A DNA stretch of 64,000 bases from JANQPA01 sp964628385 (GTDB lineage: Bacteria; Bacteroidota; Bacteroidia; Chitinophagales; Saprospiraceae): positions 1 through 64,000 of the forward strand of contig CAZVOD010000016.1 in assembly GCA_964628385.1 (NCBI GenBank), given 5' to 3'. The translations under genes were made by a program, and so were the position numbers. Under the pieces are notes generated by a model. The model saw only the letters and a program-made list of their open reading frames with translations, made no database searches and was not told the origin of the DNA. Below are positions 53,296 through 62,692 of the stretch, piece after piece. Each line of letters opens with the position of its first letter. The first letter of the stretch is position 1.

Positions 53296-55101
53296 CTATT
53301 GATAACCCGCTGCCTGCAGGTTAAAAAGCTCTGCATATTTTCCATTTTTGGCAATCAGTTCTTCGTGGCTTCCATATTCCAGCATTTGTCCATACTCCAA
53401 AAATAAAATCCGGTCGGCCATTCTGACGGTAGAAAAGCGGTGGGAGATTAATACAGCTGTTTTCCCCTCGATCAGGTTGGCAAAACGCTTGAATACTTCG
53501 TGCTCGGCCCGGGCATCCAGCGCCGAGGTCGGTTCATCAAGGATTAAAATCTGTGCATTGCGCATGTAGGCTCTGGCTAGGGCTACCTTTTGCCATTGCC
53601 CACCACTAAGCTCCACACCATTCTTAAACCTGCGGCCAAGTAACTGATCATACTTTTCTGGCAGTCGATCCACAACCTGATCCGCCAGGCTCTTTACTGC
53701 TGCATCGATAATGACCTCCCTTTCCTCCAGGCTGCCAATATGCCCAATGGCAATGTTCTCATCGACCTTGATCTGGAACTTGATATAATCCTGAAAAATG
53801 ATGCCGATATTTTCTCGTAAGTTATAGAGATCTATTTCTTTGATATCTATGCCATCTACCAGAATTCTGCCTTCTGTAGGTTCATAAAGCCGGGCTAAGA
53901 GTTTGACCAGAGTGGTTTTACCAGCGCCATTTTCCCCTACTAACGCTAACTTTTCTCCGGCTTTTAAATGAAAAGAAAGGTTTTTGATAGCCCAGTTTTC
54001 ACTATCAGGATACCTGAAACCTACATTTTCAAAAGTTACGCCCTTACTCAGCGGTACCGGAAAAAGCTGATCCTTGGAGCCGGAAGAAATTTGAGGTTTT
54101 ATCTCAAAAAAGTCAAAAAGGTCTTTAAGGTACAAAGCGCCCTCCGTGATTCGGGAAAATCTGTTCATAACCGATTGCAAAAGGGATTGCATTCTGCTAA
54201 ATGAGCCGGCCAGAAAAGTCAATGTACCAACTGTGATTGCTCCAGAAATGGTTTGTAGAATAATAAAAACGTAAGCGCCATAATAGCCTGTTGAGCCAAT
54301 GGAAGAGAATAAGATTCCCCAGCTAGCTCTGTTGATCGCAATTTTGCGGTTCGCTTTGTAATACTTCATGGATAGTCCTTCAAACCGGTTGGCCAGAAAG
54401 TCGGACAGATTAAAAATTTTAACTTCCTTGGCTGTCGCATCACTAGCCCCAATATAACGGATATAGTCCAGTTCTCTTCGCTCCGGTGTCCAGCTACGGG
54501 TAAGTGAGTATTTTTGTTGATTAAAATGGGTTTCCCCCAAAAAAGAAGGGATTACCGCAACGAATAGGATCAAGATCAACCAGGGGTTAAAGGCTACCAG
54601 GCCGATGCCCAGCGTGATGATGGTGAGCATATCCTGAATTTGTGACAATATCTGGTACATCAAGTCTGTACGGCCGTTTGTCTGCCGCCTGGCCCTTTCC
54701 AGCTTATCATAGAATTCGGGGTTTTCAAATTGATAAAGGTCAAGCGTGGCAGCGTGCCGGATCAATTCTACAGATGTTTTGTTGGCAAAAAGGTCACCAA
54801 GGAGGCTATCCAGCAGGTTAATGGCTCGGCTTATAAAATCCGATAGCACGACCAAACCCAGTTCGATACCCACCATAAGCCAAAGGTATTGAGTGGCTTC
54901 CTGTTCACTGTTGTAGATTTTTATCACCTCATCGATGATTTCTTTTCCAACATAAAGTGTAGCAATGGGGAAACCAGCTTTAAACAGGCGTAAAAGCATG
55001 TTAGCCAGCGCCATATACTTGTTGGTATTCCAGATGAGTGTAAAAAAGCGGGGGATATTTCTAAGGGCAGAAAACTGCTCAGAAAAGCCTTCTTTGAACA
55101 T
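53296..55101 (-). CDS. ABC exporter, fused permease and ATPase
   Basis: A 601-residue type IV half-transporter. A six-helix membrane domain spans about 20-330. The ATPase (about 360-600) has GENGAGKTTLVKLL (Walker A), LSGGQWQKVALARA (signature), ILILDEPTSALD (Walker B) and SHRFSTVRMADRI (H-loop). It acts as a homodimer or with an unlinked half. The substrate could be a lipid, peptide or drug and cannot be read off. It is divergent from the helicase gene. Confidence 0.95.
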   Translation of the reverse strand: MFKEGFSEQFSALRNIPRFFTLIWNTNKYMALANMLLRLFKAGFPIATLYVGKEIIDEVIKIYNSEQEATQYLWLMVGIELGLVVLSDFISRAINLLDSLLGDLFANKTSVELIRHAATLDLYQFENPEFYDKLERARRQTNGRTDLMYQILSQIQDMLTIITLGIGLVAFNPWLILILFVAVIPSFLGETHFNQQKYSLTRSWTPERRELDYIRYIGASDATAKEVKIFNLSDFLANRFEGLSMKYYKANRKIAINRASWGILFSSIGSTGYYGAYVFIILQTISGAITVGTLTFLAGSFSRMQSLLQSVMNRFSRITEGALYLKDLFDFFEIKPQISSGSKDQLFPVPLSKGVTFENVGFRYPDSENWAIKNLSFHLKAGEKLALVGENGAGKTTLVKLLARLYEPTEGRILVDGIDIKEIDLYNLRENIGIIFQDYIKFQIKVDENIAIGHIGSLEEREVIIDAAVKSLADQVVDRLPEKYDQLLGRRFKNGVELSGGQWQKVALARAYMRNAQILILDEPTSALDARAEHEVFKRFANLIEGKTAVLISHRFSTVRMADRILFLEYGQMLEYGSHEELIAKNGKYAELFNLQAAGYQ

Positions 55102-55198
55102 GTATTTTATTTTTTAAAACCTTGCGTTGCACTATTAGTTTAAATGTAGTCTAATATTAAAAACAGGAACAGAACGACCGTTTCAGGAAATCAAAACT

Positions 55199-57097
55199 AT
55201 GCATCAGGAATTAGAACAGGTATTGGCGTTACTTCGGCTAGAGTGGAAAGAAGATCAGGAACAGTTCAAGCAAATGATAGAGGAATTACCTTTGCACGAA
55301 AGAATACAAAAAGGATACACCTGGCATCCAGTTATCCTCTCAAAAAAAGGGTTTACGATAGGAGATCGGGCTTATCTGATTGTGGAACGCAGTAAAAAGG
55401 AGGATACTAAACATCAGTTTCGGGCTGGTATTTCTGTGCGTTTATTCAGCGAAATTCCTGCGGCCAGAAAATTTGAAAAAACAGGCGTTGTTCATTACGT
55501 GGATAAAAATAAAATGAAAATTATTCTGAACAGCCGGGACCTGCCGGAGTGGCTTTCCCTCGGGCAGGTAGGTGTAGACATGCTTTTTGATGAACGTACT
55601 TATGTGGAAATGGAAAAAGCAATGCTAAAGGTAATGGAGGTGAAAAACGGCCGCCTTGCCGAGCTGAGGTCTATACTTATTGGCAAGCAGTTGCCCAGCC
55701 ATAACGAAGTGGACAACCCCGTACAGTTGGAGTCACTAAATCCATCCCAGAATAATGCTATTAATGATATTCTGAGCTCCCGTGATGTCGCCGTAGTACA
55801 TGGCCCTCCCGGGACCGGAAAAACGACTACTCTGGTAGAGGCAGTAGATATCCTTTCTAAAAGAGAACCTTCTATCCTGGTGACTGCCCCCAGCAACACT
55901 GCTGTTGATCTGCTGACTGAACGGCTCGCAAAAAAAGGGCTGACTGTAGTCCGGATTGGAAATATATCAAGAGTAGACGAAGATATCGTTCGGCATTCTC
56001 TCGAAGTACAGGTAGCTGATCATCCAGAAAGTAAAAATATTAAAAAAATAAAGCAGGAAGCGGAGCAAAACAGGCGAAAAGCCAATCGCTACAAGCGCAA
56101 ATTCGGGCGGGCTGAATACCTCGAAAAAAAGCGATTACTCCAGGAGGCCAGCGAATTGAACGCCTGGGCAAATAAATTAGAAGACCGGCTTATCGACCAG
56201 ATCATTGATAATGCGCAGGTTGTATTATGTACTCTGGTGGGAGCTAATAGTAAGGTGCTGGGAGGACGCAAGTTCAGGACTGTTTTCATTGATGAGGCGG
56301 CTCAGGCTTTGGAGCCGGCCAGTTGGATACCAATTCTGAAGTCTTCCAGGGTTGTTTTGGTGGGCGACCCATTTCAATTGCCCCCAACTGTAAAATCTAT
56401 GGAAGCACAACGTGGTGGGTTTAACATCACACTCATTGAAAAAGCTATTGCACGTTGGGATCACGTCTGTTTGCTGAATGTCCAGTACAGGATGAATAGT
56501 CAGATTATGGAATTTTCCAACCAACAATTTTATAACGGAGAGCTAAAAGCAGCCAGCGAAGTTGAGCATCACAAGCTAAATATCCCGGATGATGACCCCG
56601 TTGTATTTATTGATACGGCTGGATGTGGGTTTGATGAAAAAATACAGCCCAACTACCGCAGTAAATACAACCCGGATGAGTTTCATATTTTGTGTGAGCA
56701 CCTTTATCAGCTAGTAGATTCTTTTCCGAAGGGAGAGCTGCCTTCCATTGCTTTGATCAGTCCGTATAAAGAGCAAGTGACTTACATGAAAGCTGCTATG
56801 GCCGAAGATGCCAGGCTTATGGAACTTCCCATAACGATTAATACCATCGATGGTTTTCAGGGGCAAGAAAAAGATGTTATTTATATTTCATTAGTCAGGT
56901 CTAATGCTAAGTCAGAAATAGGATTTCTAAAGGATTACCGGCGTATGAATGTCGCTATGACCCGGGCCCGCAAAAAGCTCGTTATTGTTGGGGATAGTGC
57001 GACAATAGGCGCCTCAGAATTTTACGGAGCCTTTCTCAATTACTGCGAGTCAATAGGTAGTTACCGAACCGCATGGGAATATATGAGGGCTTCATAA
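55199..57097 (+). CDS. Superfamily 1B helicase (Upf1/IGHMBP2-like)
   Basis: A 632-residue AAA_11/AAA_12-type helicase. An N-terminal OB-like region (about 50-150) precedes GPPGTGKTTTLVEAV (Walker A), TAPSNTAVDLLTERL (Ia), TVFIDEAAQALEPASW (II, DEAA), VGDPFQLPPTVKS (III), NVQYRMN (IV), TIDGFQGQEKDVIYISLVRS (V) and NVAMTRARKKL (VI). A charged coiled insertion follows Ia, as in IGHMBP2. It unwinds nucleic acid 5'-3'. Bacterial roles are not well known. No nuclease domain is attached and no defence genes flank it, so a defence role is not supported. Confidence 0.93.
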   Translation: MHQELEQVLALLRLEWKEDQEQFKQMIEELPLHERIQKGYTWHPVILSKKGFTIGDRAYLIVERSKKEDTKHQFRAGISVRLFSEIPAARKFEKTGVVHYVDKNKMKIILNSRDLPEWLSLGQVGVDMLFDERTYVEMEKAMLKVMEVKNGRLAELRSILIGKQLPSHNEVDNPVQLESLNPSQNNAINDILSSRDVAVVHGPPGTGKTTTLVEAVDILSKREPSILVTAPSNTAVDLLTERLAKKGLTVVRIGNISRVDEDIVRHSLEVQVADHPESKNIKKIKQEAEQNRRKANRYKRKFGRAEYLEKKRLLQEASELNAWANKLEDRLIDQIIDNAQVVLCTLVGANSKVLGGRKFRTVFIDEAAQALEPASWIPILKSSRVVLVGDPFQLPPTVKSMEAQRGGFNITLIEKAIARWDHVCLLNVQYRMNSQIMEFSNQQFYNGELKAASEVEHHKLNIPDDDPVVFIDTAGCGFDEKIQPNYRSKYNPDEFHILCEHLYQLVDSFPKGELPSIALISPYKEQVTYMKAAMAEDARLMELPITINTIDGFQGQEKDVIYISLVRSNAKSEIGFLKDYRRMNVAMTRARKKLVIVGDSATIGASEFYGAFLNYCESIGSYRTAWEYMRAS

Positions 57098-57136
57098 AAA
57101 AGGAAGGCACAACCGTTAGCGTGCCTTCCTTTTTTT
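57096..57136. terminator. Strong bidirectional terminator
   Basis: AAAAAAGGAAGGCAC (57096-57110), 10-nt loop, GTGCCTTCCTTTTTT (57121-57135), with T-runs on both strands. It ends both the helicase gene (+) and the gldN end (-). Confidence 0.9.
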
Positions 57137-57166
57137 CTTGTAAAGAACTTTGCTAGTTATACCTTA

Positions 57167-58039
57167 TTAGTAGGTCCACAGGTCATGCTCGAAGTTGAAG
57201 ATTTCCTGCTTGATACGATCGGCTTCCAGCAATAGATCTATACCTGACAAGTAATCTTCCAGACGACGATCGAATACGTTTTCCTTCTTAATGATATAAC
57301 TTGAGAAGAAACGCATTTCAAATAAGTTTTCCCAGGTAATAGGAGAGGCGCCGTTACCTTCCAGGAATACTTCCTTTTGAGATAAGACTTGGCGAGCTCT
57401 TGGATAATACACCCAGAACATAACTTCTTCGTATAAGAAATTATCGTTTTCGTCTTTCACATCCATAATAGGAGCAATTCCTAAAATTCTGTGATACAGT
57501 CTGGAAGTTTGCTTATCAAAGAATACCTTTTCTTTAATCCGGTAACGAGTGACAGTCATTGGGTCTAGCTGATTAACAACTATCTGAGGTTCTGTTTCGT
57601 ACGTTTCTGGGTTAATTGTTAGAATGGTATCCACAGAAGCCCCTTTATTTTCTACTTCTTCCCTACTTAAAGGCACGGTAAATTCGTCATCGATCTGGCT
57701 GTAAACTGTTATTTCTCCTTCTTTGGCGGCATCCATTAGAATAGTTATAAGAGGCTCTTTCTCATAGCGAAAAGGAAGGTTCATTTTCTCGCGAGTATCG
57801 ATAACACGCCATAGCTTTTTTTCCCACATGATATCAGCTTCGCGAATAGGCTGGTAAGGTAGCAAACGTCTTGTGGAAACAAGGTTTCTATCTACAATGT
57901 CATCTAGGGGTGGCTCTTCTTCCAGTAGTTCACCAGATTCAGAAACTCTACCTCTATTCACGTTTTCTGGTTGAGCCTGAGCTATTCCACAGAGTAGAAC
58001 TCCTAATAGGCTACAAAAAAGTAGTCTGGTCAATTTCAT
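57167..58039 (-). CDS. gldN: Gliding motility / type IX secretion protein GldN
   Basis: A 290-residue periplasmic protein with a signal peptide (about 1-22, IAQAQ). It partners GldK in a ring at the outer membrane of the type IX secretion system. Family marks: EADIMWEKKLWRVIDTREKM, then LPFRYEKEPLITILMDAA, TVSRYRIKEK-type (MTVTRYRIKEKVFFDK), and GIAPIMDV. It is last in the gldK-L-M-N order. About 206 nt with two hairpins separate it from gldM, longer than a tight operon gap. Confidence 0.95.
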   Translation of the reverse strand: MKLTRLLFCSLLGVLLCGIAQAQPENVNRGRVSESGELLEEEPPLDDIVDRNLVSTRRLLPYQPIREADIMWEKKLWRVIDTREKMNLPFRYEKEPLITILMDAAKEGEITVYSQIDDEFTVPLSREEVENKGASVDTILTINPETYETEPQIVVNQLDPMTVTRYRIKEKVFFDKQTSRLYHRILGIAPIMDVKDENDNFLYEEVMFWVYYPRARQVLSQKEVFLEGNGASPITWENLFEMRFFSSYIIKKENVFDRRLEDYLSGIDLLLEADRIKQEIFNFEHDLWTY

Positions 58040-58129
58040 TTTATTATGTTTTTTTAGATAAGACTTTGTTATTTCATTAACGCAAAAAACTATTAGCTAT
58101 TTCGTGGCAGATCAAAATAATCAAAATAA

Positions 58130-58163
58130 AAAGAACCAAACGAAACAATTAGCCTGGTTCTTT
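58130..58163 (-). terminator. Terminator-like hairpin between gldM and gldN
   Basis: AAAGAACCA (58130-58138) and TGGTTCTTT (58155-58163) form a 9-bp stem. On the minus strand the stem is followed by a T-run (complement of AAATAAAAA), as in an intrinsic terminator. It lies between two genes of one locus. Confidence 0.6.
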
Positions 58164-58203
58164 TCATTCCCAATATTCTAAACTTATACTACGGTGTAGA
58201 TAT

Positions 58204-58244
58204 TAGACTTGTTTAGCACTATTCTACCCCTGCGAAACAAGTCT
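58204..58244 (-). repeat. Inverted repeat just after gldM
   Basis: TAGACTTGTTT (58204-58214) and AAACAAGTCTA (58234-58244) form a perfect 11-bp stem with a 19-nt loop, immediately downstream of the gldM stop. The right part (17 nt, 58229-58245) recurs exactly at 4595-4611, upstream of iscS. Confidence 0.55.
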
Positions 58245-58245
58245 A

Positions 58246-59862
58246 TTATCGGATATCAAAGACAATGGAGTTGATCTTACGAGTAATTTTATCACCCGGA
58301 CACTTAGCCTTGATATTACGGAAGTAATAAGTATCACCAGGACTAGCACGTTGAACGAGTTGCTGCACTTGAGCGTTGAATTTCTCACCCCGGTTGGTAA
58401 CAGGTACGACGTCCCGCCCTTTAGGCTGATAAACAAACTCGTATCCTACTATATTACATCTGGCGTCAAAGTCAAAATTCTTAAGTTCTGCCAATACAAG
58501 TCGCTGAGCTCTAAAAGTACCCGATTGTATTGTTCCATCTTCCTCTCTACCCAATAAAGCGACCGGGTCGGGAATACGCTTTACACGAAACTGCTTGGTC
58601 GCTGTGATACCACCGCCGGTAACTACCACTTTACAATCCTGAGTTTGCTCCTGTACAGTGACCATATAATTATTGCTGCCTGTCTTCCTGATCTGTCCGC
58701 CACCGCCTCTGACGGAAACTCTCAAATCATTACTTGAGATACCGGCTGCAGAAACAGAAATCGGATTTTCAACACCAATATAGAAAACGTTCATTTTATC
58801 GGCAGAAACGGCCACAGAACGCTCACCCACTTCGTATTTAAAGGTCTTGGTATACGTATCCGTTTTTTTGGTAAATGGGTTGGTCACAGAAATATCAACG
58901 GTATAGCTCTTTTCTCCGATGGTAGAGGGGCGAGCTGTATAGGCACCTTTTCCATCCTTTACATTCAGGCGCTGGCCGTTGACCTTCATGCTGATATTAT
59001 CGGCAGCCTGGCTGGAGAAAGCACTCAAGAATACTTCTGACTCGTAGGTATCACCCAGGATGATATATCCTTTTTCGGTGGCAGCTACCGGCTCAAACTG
59101 GTCAAACTCGATAACGGTTTCTCCTACTTTTGAGGCCAGGAAGTTGATTATGGTTGCTTCAGAGTTTTTGGCATCATTCTGGAATTTTCTCAGGATGGGG
59201 TAACAAGCCGCTACTGGCATGTGTCCAAACGTGAAATCTTCCCAAGATGGCTTTCCGTAATCTCTCCAGGTTTGATCATCTACTTTAAGAGAAAGGCGCT
59301 CTTTAAGGCTTTCCACTTGATCCGGTGTAATTTGTACACCTTCTATACCCATTTTAGCTACCTTATCTACCAGTTCGATCAATTGATTTCTGGTCTCATC
59401 TATCTTTTCTTTCATTTCCGGGCCTTTAGCCTCTTGCTTTACGCCTAAGGCTTCCTGCCCGTCAACAAAGTAGCGAGTAGGGATTTCTTTATCTCTATAT
59501 CGCTTGGGTTTGCCTGCTTTTTCAGGCTCTCTGTAGTCGTCAGGATATAAGCCACCGGCTTGCTCATCAAGATCGGTACGAACACCGTCGATAAAAGCGA
59601 CAAAATCCTTGACAATAGACTGAGCTTGCTTGGAGGCTTCTAGGAGCGGCTTATAATTGGGCTTTTCTTTCACTGTTGATTCAAGAGAGGCCACTACCCG
59701 GTTGTTGGCATTGTCCAAAATGCCATTAGTAGACTCGATGCTATTATCAAGAGTGAAGAATGCATTCATTACCTCGGCAGAAACGTTCAGGGCCAAGAGG
59801 GCTGTAAGAACCAGATACATCAGGTTGATCATCAGCTGCCGGGGTTCCTTTGGAATTGACAT
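58246..59862 (-). CDS. gldM: Type IX secretion / gliding motor protein GldM
   Basis: A 538-residue inner-membrane protein with a large periplasmic rod; with GldL it forms the proton-driven motor of T9SS and gliding. The single N-terminal helix reads QLMINLMYLVLTALLALNVS preceded by Arg (EPRQ), the conserved charge. Residues about 40-230 are helical; the rest is a string of beta domains ending PGDTYYFRNIKAKCPGDKITR. Length fits the family. The gap to gldL upstream is 206 nt and contains a hairpin. Confidence 0.96.
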   Translation of the reverse strand: MSIPKEPRQLMINLMYLVLTALLALNVSAEVMNAFFTLDNSIESTNGILDNANNRVVASLESTVKEKPNYKPLLEASKQAQSIVKDFVAFIDGVRTDLDEQAGGLYPDDYREPEKAGKPKRYRDKEIPTRYFVDGQEALGVKQEAKGPEMKEKIDETRNQLIELVDKVAKMGIEGVQITPDQVESLKERLSLKVDDQTWRDYGKPSWEDFTFGHMPVAACYPILRKFQNDAKNSEATIINFLASKVGETVIEFDQFEPVAATEKGYIILGDTYESEVFLSAFSSQAADNISMKVNGQRLNVKDGKGAYTARPSTIGEKSYTVDISVTNPFTKKTDTYTKTFKYEVGERSVAVSADKMNVFYIGVENPISVSAAGISSNDLRVSVRGGGGQIRKTGSNNYMVTVQEQTQDCKVVVTGGGITATKQFRVKRIPDPVALLGREEDGTIQSGTFRAQRLVLAELKNFDFDARCNIVGYEFVYQPKGRDVVPVTNRGEKFNAQVQQLVQRASPGDTYYFRNIKAKCPGDKITRKINSIVFDIR

Positions 59863-60018
59863 GATTTATCTTATTTATTTAAGCTGCGATTGATAGCCAA
59901 CAAGTAGCAAACATGCCCACGGAATGTTCCTTCTTCCCGTCTTTGACTGGTGTTTGGCTAATCCGCCGCAACTCCGGTTGTTTAATTTTTTGAAAAGTCG
60001 TACAAAGGGGTGGAGTAG

Positions 60019-60051
60019 GAGTAGGTAGCGAGTTTTTCCTGTCACCTACTC
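60019..60051 (-). other. Hairpin between gldL and gldM
   Basis: GAGTAGGT (60019-60026) and ACCTACTC (60044-60051) form an 8-bp stem just downstream of the gldL stop. There is no strong T-run on the minus strand, so it may be an attenuator or mRNA-end structure. Confidence 0.45.
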
Positions 60052-60068
60052 TTGCTCACTCCCAGATT

Positions 60069-60692
60069 CTACTGTCTTTGATTGACATTAGCCATAGCAG
60101 AAATTACATTACCATAAACAGAATTCAAAGAACCGTAGATGTTGTTCAAAGTACCAATGTTTTGGTTCAATATGGATAACTGCTCTTTGTACAGCTTGGT
60201 ATCTTCCAGTGTATCACTCAAATCAGCCATTGCTTCATTCATTTTAGAATAGAAGTTGTTCATTGCTTTAATCTGATCACTTGTGCCGGAGAAATCCACT
60301 TCCTGAAGTGCTTTTAGTGAAGAAAGGCTTCTTGACATAGTCTGAAGCTCGTTTAACATACCGCCTAACTGTTGTTCTACTACCTCTCCGTTAAGAGCAG
60401 GTGTATTTACTGGCTGGCTGATACCCGCTGGCGCTGCAGTGATAGGTTGTAGAGAAGCATTATAGCTATCCAAACCCGGGTATAATTTTTCCCAGTAGTA
60501 ATCCTTTTCAGGACCCAATAACCCCAGAACCAAGAAAATAACGGCTTCTGTACACAGACCAATTATCAACATGGTACTGGCACCTTCCCAGCTCTCTAAC
60601 TTAAATAATGCACCCATAAGTACGGTGGCTGCACCCAAACCGATTAAAAGATTTTTAATGTACTTGAAAAACTTTGATTTGAAAAAACTCAT
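60069..60692 (-). CDS. gldL: Type IX secretion / gliding motor protein GldL
   Basis: A 207-residue protein with two N-terminal membrane helices (about 12-30 and 35-58; the second, LIIGLCTEAVIFLVLGLLG, holds the Glu expected for proton coupling) and a cytoplasmic helical tail. It forms the motor with GldM. The tail (about 80-207) is rich in helical repeats (YGSLNSVYGNVISAM). A gap of about 218 nt with a terminator-like hairpin separates it from gldK, so gldL may have its own promoter. Confidence 0.95.
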   Translation of the reverse strand: MSFFKSKFFKYIKNLLIGLGAATVLMGALFKLESWEGASTMLIIGLCTEAVIFLVLGLLGPEKDYYWEKLYPGLDSYNASLQPITAAPAGISQPVNTPALNGEVVEQQLGGMLNELQTMSRSLSSLKALQEVDFSGTSDQIKAMNNFYSKMNEAMADLSDTLEDTKLYKEQLSILNQNIGTLNNIYGSLNSVYGNVISAMANVNQRQ

Positions 60693-60852
60693 TTTGGGAA
60701 TGTTTAAAATGAAACAAGGTTAGAAATAACATCAAATTATTTAATACTCATCCATATAATGTCAATGAGACAAAAAGTAACAAAAAAAGATGTGTAAAAA
60801 TTCGAAAAAGTATTGACTATTCAAAAACTGGTGAGAATTATTTCTGAGGTAT

Positions 60853-60893
60853 AAAAAAAGCAGGAAAAGAAACACTTCTCTACCTGCTTTTTT
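60853..60893 (-). terminator. Terminator-like hairpin between gldK and gldL
   Basis: AAAAAAAGCAGG (60853-60864) and CCTGCTTTTTT (60883-60893) form an 11-bp stem. On the minus strand the stem ends in a run of T, the form of a Rho-independent terminator, 18 nt after the gldK stop. Confidence 0.75.
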
Positions 60894-60910
60894 GAGTTTT
60901 ACAACTACCT

Positions 60911-62164
60911 CTAGTAAGTATCGTTAATAGAACGACCAAGGAAGGTTAAGGCACAGCGGAAGCCGATATATGACTTAGTTGTATCCTGGTATTCCCAATT
61001 TCTGGTAGCCGTCATCAAATAGTGTTTTACGTCCTTCCAAGATCCTCCTCTTACGACTTTACGCTTGAAAGCTTCCGGATCAGAATCCATTGCGTCATAG
61101 CGCATATCAGGATTCAAGTCGTGTAAGAAGGAATAGGAATTTTCATCGAATGCTGAAAGCGTCCATTCCGCAACATTACCAGACATATTGTACAATCCGT
61201 AATCGTTAGGGAAATAAGCATCGGCACGAACGGTATACATACCACCGTCTTCAGTGTAGTTACCACGACCAGGCTTAAAGTTGGCCAATAAACAGCCTTT
61301 TGAATTTCTTATATACATACCCCCCCATGGGTAAGGAGCCAGTGCGTGGCCTCCCCTGGAAGCATATTCCCATTCATGCTCTGATGGTAAACGGAATTTC
61401 TCTGTATTCACCGTATTCTTTGGCTTGTTGGCATCCCAATAATTCGTTCTCCAATAGGCGAAAGCATTAGCCATATGCCAGTTTACTCCCACTACCGGAT
61501 AATCATCAAAAGCAGGGTGCCAGAAATAGTTTCTAGCCATCGGCTCATTGTAAGAATAACTGAAATCACGAATCCAAACCATGGTATCTGGATATACATT
61601 CACCTCTTTACTCTTAATGAACTGTTCTCTTGGCGTATTATTCTTGTCATGAGCAGCTGCCTGCCAGTCAAACCAAAAATATTCATAGTTTAGCAGGGAA
61701 ATATCAAACTGCTTCTTACCAGAGAACATGTCATCTCCCTGATAGTAAAGATCATTGATATCTTCTGCTTCCCAATCGATTTTGAGGTTCCGCCAGTCGA
61801 TTTGTCTGTTGCCATCGTCATCTTCAATGAAGTAAAAGTCATTGTCAGAGACATTATAGACCACAACAGAGTCCCTTACCCAAAAGACAAACTGACGATA
61901 CTCGTTGTTGGTAATTTCAGTGTCATCCATGAAGAAGCCCTGGATAGAAACTTCTCGCGGACGCTGAACAAATGTATTGGTTACATCTTGGTCACTGGCA
62001 CCAATTTGTAAAGTCCCTGATGGTATGTATACCATGCCAAAAGGGTTAATACCATCCCACTTTGGTCTGTTTTGTACACCCAGTAAATCACCAGATTGAC
62101 GCTTTCCGCAAGAAGTGGCGATAATCACCAGGAACACCAGACTAATTCTAAATAGTTTTTTCAT
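60911..62164 (-). CDS. gldK: Type IX secretion / gliding lipoprotein GldK
   Basis: A 417-residue outer-membrane lipoprotein (start ATG 62164; signal MKKLFRISLVFLVIIATS, Cys19). The rest has the formylglycine-generating-enzyme (sulfatase-modifying factor) fold: GTLQIGASDQDVTNTF, DDTEITNNEYRQFV, VGVNWHMANAFAYWR, RLPSEHEWEYASRGG, MSGNVAEWTLSAF and VVRGGSWKD, ending YIGFRCALTFLG. It forms the GldKN ring. It is the first gene of the block; the 528-nt spacer upstream separates it from porP. Confidence 0.95.
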   Translation of the reverse strand: MKKLFRISLVFLVIIATSCGKRQSGDLLGVQNRPKWDGINPFGMVYIPSGTLQIGASDQDVTNTFVQRPREVSIQGFFMDDTEITNNEYRQFVFWVRDSVVVYNVSDNDFYFIEDDDGNRQIDWRNLKIDWEAEDINDLYYQGDDMFSGKKQFDISLLNYEYFWFDWQAAAHDKNNTPREQFIKSKEVNVYPDTMVWIRDFSYSYNEPMARNYFWHPAFDDYPVVGVNWHMANAFAYWRTNYWDANKPKNTVNTEKFRLPSEHEWEYASRGGHALAPYPWGGMYIRNSKGCLLANFKPGRGNYTEDGGMYTVRADAYFPNDYGLYNMSGNVAEWTLSAFDENSYSFLHDLNPDMRYDAMDSDPEAFKRKVVRGGSWKDVKHYLMTATRNWEYQDTTKSYIGFRCALTFLGRSINDTY

Positions 62165-62692
62165 GTTAACACCCAAGTTTTCCTTCAGAATAATGTATGA
62201 AAAATCTTATTAATGCGATCGTAAATATAGATCGTTTAAAATACTTATTGAAATAAATCATATTTAATTTAAGATTGATCCGAAGGCCGCACGAAGGAGG
62301 AGTGATGTTTACTTAAGCGGGAAAACTGCGTTATGTTCATGTGAATTCGCAAATATTCACTTGCCCGACTCAAATTGATCAGACGATCTTCACTTCTAGC
62401 GTATCCAAATCACTTTTATATCCGAAAAACGCGATTATAGCGTAGTTATTATTTTAGGCCAGCGAATTAATTAAAGAATATTCATTTTTATTAAAATTCG
62501 CAGGGAGTATTACAATTGCTCCTTATAAGAACGCTGACCAATGTAAGGAAAAATTCAAAGACAGTGCCTACATATTAGAATAAAATAATTTAAAGCTTTA
62601 TTTCTTTTCCGCCATAAGGCCTACACAGAATGGTAAAGCAACAAAATCACTGGGATACTGATTATACACCCTGATAAGTTATAAAATGGCTA
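62165..62692. other. Spacer upstream of gldK
   Basis: 528 nt between the gldK start and the porP/sprF-like stop on the same strand. It should hold the gldK promoter; the best -7 candidate on the minus strand, TATATTTA near 62230, is one base off consensus. No frame looks coding. Confidence 0.45.

Noticed and set aside
55199..57097. Anti-phage defence helicase
   Set aside because: Upf1-like helicases occur in defence systems, but here no nuclease, REase-like or other defence gene is next to it; neighbours are an ABC exporter and gldN.
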